A DNA stretch of 9,379 nucleotides, taken from positions 1 through 9,379 of the forward strand of contig JAFZCW010000019.1 in the NCBI GenBank assembly GCA_017556125.1, given 5' to 3'. The position numbers and the translations under genes were made by a program. The notes under the pieces are model-generated. The model searched no databases, was not told where the DNA came from, and saw only the letters and a program-made list of their open reading frames with translations. Origin of the DNA: Clostridia bacterium (lineage in GTDB: Bacteria; Bacillota_A; Clostridia; Christensenellales; CAG-138). The first letter of the stretch is position 1. The number at the start of each line of letters is the position of its first letter. Shown piece by piece: positions 8,074 through 9,379 of the stretch.

Positions 8074-9303
8074 ATGTTTACTGCCAACGGTTATTACAGC
8101 CTGCTTCAGGGCAGCTATCTGTTTTCGGAGATCGCCAAACGCGCAGCCGCCTTTTCAACCGCGCACCCGGACGCCGACATCATCCGGATGGGGATCGGGG
8201 ACGTCACCCGTCCGCTCGTTCCCGCCGTCATAGACGCCATGCACAGGGCAGTTGACGAGATGGCGCACGAGGAGACCTTCCGCGGGTACGGGCCGGAGGA
8301 CGGCTATGCCTTCCTTCGCGAAGCGATCGTCAGACGCGATTATGCCGGCCGCGGGATCCCTGTCGAGCCGGACGAAGTCTTCGTATCGGACGGCGCAAAG
8401 TGCGACGTCGGCAATATTCAGGAGCTTTTCAGCAGCGACTGCGTAATCGCCGTGCAGGACCCCGTTTATCCGGTCTATGTCGACACGAACGTCATGTCCG
8501 GAAGAAGCGGACGGTTTGTCAACGGGGCGTATGAAAGGATCGTCTATCTCCCCGCCACCGCGGAGAACGGTTTCGTGCCGGAAATGCCGAAGCAGAAGGT
8601 CGATGTCATGTATCTCTGCTATCCGAACAACCCGACCGGCGCGACCCTCACAAAGGACCAACTGAAGACGATCGTCGACTACGCGATCGCGAACAGGGTT
8701 CTGATCCTCTACGATTCCGCGTATGAGGCCTATATCCAGACCGATTCCGCCCCGCACAGCATCTATGAGATCGAAGGCGCGAAGCAGTGTGCGATCGAAT
8801 GCAGATCCATGAGCAAGACGGCCGGTTTCACCGGAACGAGATGCGCCTATACGGTCGTTCCGAAGGATCTCGTATACCGCGATACGTTCGGGAACGAGGT
8901 CTCCCTGAACAAGATGTGGTTCAGGCGGATGGCAACCAAATTCAACGGCGTCGCCTATATCATCCAGCGTGCGGCGGAAGCCGCCCTCTCGGATGAGGGT
9001 TACCGCCAGATCCTGGGCGTCGTGGACGATTACATGGAAAATGCCAGGATCATCCGGACCTCGCTCGCCGATTCCGGATTCGAGGTCTACGGCGGCGTTG
9101 ACGCGCCTTACATCTGGCTGAAGGTTCCGGGCGGAGACAGCTGGGCATTCTTTGACGAACTGCTGACCAGATACCACATCATCGCGACCCCCGGCGCCGG
9201 TTTCGGCCGTTCGGGCGAAGGCTATCTGCGCATGACCGCCTTCGCGTCCCGCGCCAACACCATCCGCGCCATGGATCGCATCCGGAAGGGCAGCGCATTA
9301 TGA
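8074..9303 (+). CDS. dapL: LL-diaminopimelate aminotransferase (DapL)
   Basis: DapL is a PLP enzyme that converts tetrahydrodipicolinate plus glutamate directly to LL-diaminopimelate. It bypasses the succinylase and acetylase branches on the way to lysine and peptidoglycan precursors. The 409-residue product has the usual length and DapL-specific motifs: LLQGSYLFSEIAKR (10-23), GIGDVTRPL (40-48), FRGYGPEDGYAFLR (69-82) and FVSDGAKCDVGNIQELF (103-119). The fold-type-I core motifs YPNNPTG (183-189) and YDSAYEAY (213-220) follow. The PLP Schiff-base lysine is Lys248 in SMSKTAGFTGTR, and the carboxylate-binding Arg386 is in YLRMTAF. The ATG at 8074 has GGAGG at 8063-8067, 6 nt upstream, and a clear promoter before it. 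The stop overlaps the tmk start as ATGA, so the two are probably co-translated. Confidence 0.97.
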   Translation: MFTANGYYSLLQGSYLFSEIAKRAAAFSTAHPDADIIRMGIGDVTRPLVPAVIDAMHRAVDEMAHEETFRGYGPEDGYAFLREAIVRRDYAGRGIPVEPDEVFVSDGAKCDVGNIQELFSSDCVIAVQDPVYPVYVDTNVMSGRSGRFVNGAYERIVYLPATAENGFVPEMPKQKVDVMYLCYPNNPTGATLTKDQLKTIVDYAIANRVLILYDSAYEAYIQTDSAPHSIYEIEGAKQCAIECRSMSKTAGFTGTRCAYTVVPKDLVYRDTFGNEVSLNKMWFRRMATKFNGVAYIIQRAAEAALSDEGYRQILGVVDDYMENARIIRTSLADSGFEVYGGVDAPYIWLKVPGGDSWAFFDELLTRYHIIATPGAGFGRSGEGYLRMTAFASRANTIRAMDRIRKGSAL

Positions 9304-9379
9304 GCCTGATCATCTCCTTCGAAGGCATCGACGGCACCGGCAAGGGCACGCAGCTCGGGCTCTGCGAGAAATGGCTCCG
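9300..9379 (+). CDS. tmk: Thymidylate kinase, N-terminal fragment (continues past the window)
   Basis: Only the first 26 codons are visible. They begin MSLIISFEGIDGTGKGTQ and match the N-terminus of dTMP kinase: a hydrophobic beta strand, the FEGIDG signature and a P-loop. The enzyme phosphorylates dTMP to dTDP with ATP for DNA synthesis. The P-loop reads GTGKGTQ, with Gly after the lysine as in adenylate kinases, rather than the commoner GKST or GKTT of this family. The FEGIDG context still favours tmk. The ATG at 9300 overlaps the dapL stop (ATGA). In many Bacillota tmk sits with holB and related genes, which may lie beyond the window. Confidence 0.88.
   Translation, partial: MSLIISFEGIDGTGKGTQLGLCEKWL

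Noticed and set aside
8155..9177. An open frame of 340 codons on the minus strand opposite dapL
   Set aside because: It is antisense to an unmistakable DapL gene with all catalytic motifs, and its translation is an Arg/Asp/Val/Ile-rich shadow.

Overview
The window looks like ordinary chromosomal DNA from a moderately GC-rich member of the Bacillota (Clostridia or Erysipelotrichia type). Three things suggest this: the conserved gene order phoH-ybeY-cdd-era-recO-ppdK, a PPi-dependent pyruvate phosphate dikinase (PPDK) of the Clostridium size class, and lysine/peptidoglycan precursor synthesis through the DapL aminotransferase. Shine-Dalgarno (SD) and sigma-70/sigma-A promoter signals are classical. 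I see no transposase, integrase, CRISPR array, tRNA or rRNA.

Layout. Positions 1-394 (minus) hold the N-terminal part of an exported protein. It has a signal peptide and a low-complexity tail of GTPAST(D/E) heptads and runs off the left edge. Positions 395-700 hold its AT-rich upstream region and a strong terminator for the gene to the right. Positions 701-1558 (minus) encode a sugar-phosphate isomerase/epimerase-like TIM barrel. Positions 1559-1697 hold two strong hairpins and a possible 30-codon leader ORF whose stop overlaps the epimerase start as TAATG. Positions 1698-4328 (minus) are ppdK, and 4381-7938 (minus) are recO, era, cdd, ybeY and phoH. Positions 7939-8073 are a compact divergent promoter region. 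Positions 8074-9303 (plus) are dapL, and tmk starts at 9300 and runs off the right edge.

How the genes work together. The phoH promoter (TTGACG-18-TATAAT) probably drives a housekeeping operon of RNA metabolism and ribosome maturation (PhoH, YbeY, Era), pyrimidine salvage (Cdd) and recombination repair (RecO). phoH/ybeY, ybeY/cdd and cdd/era are each joined by a 4-base ATGA overlap. A perfect extended -10 overlapping the recO stop codon may give ppdK its own transcription. The ppdK transcript may continue into the epimerase gene and end at the terminator at 631-676. The dapL promoter (TTGCCT-17-TATAAT) fires the other way into dapL-tmk, also joined by an ATGA overlap.

No new defence, mobile or biosynthetic system is evident. 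The points most worth a second look are small: an apparent AUU start codon for phoH, the TAATG-coupled leader ORF between two hairpins, the codon-alternating 42-bp super-repeat in the exported protein, the internal ppdK promoter and the dapL-tmk pairing.
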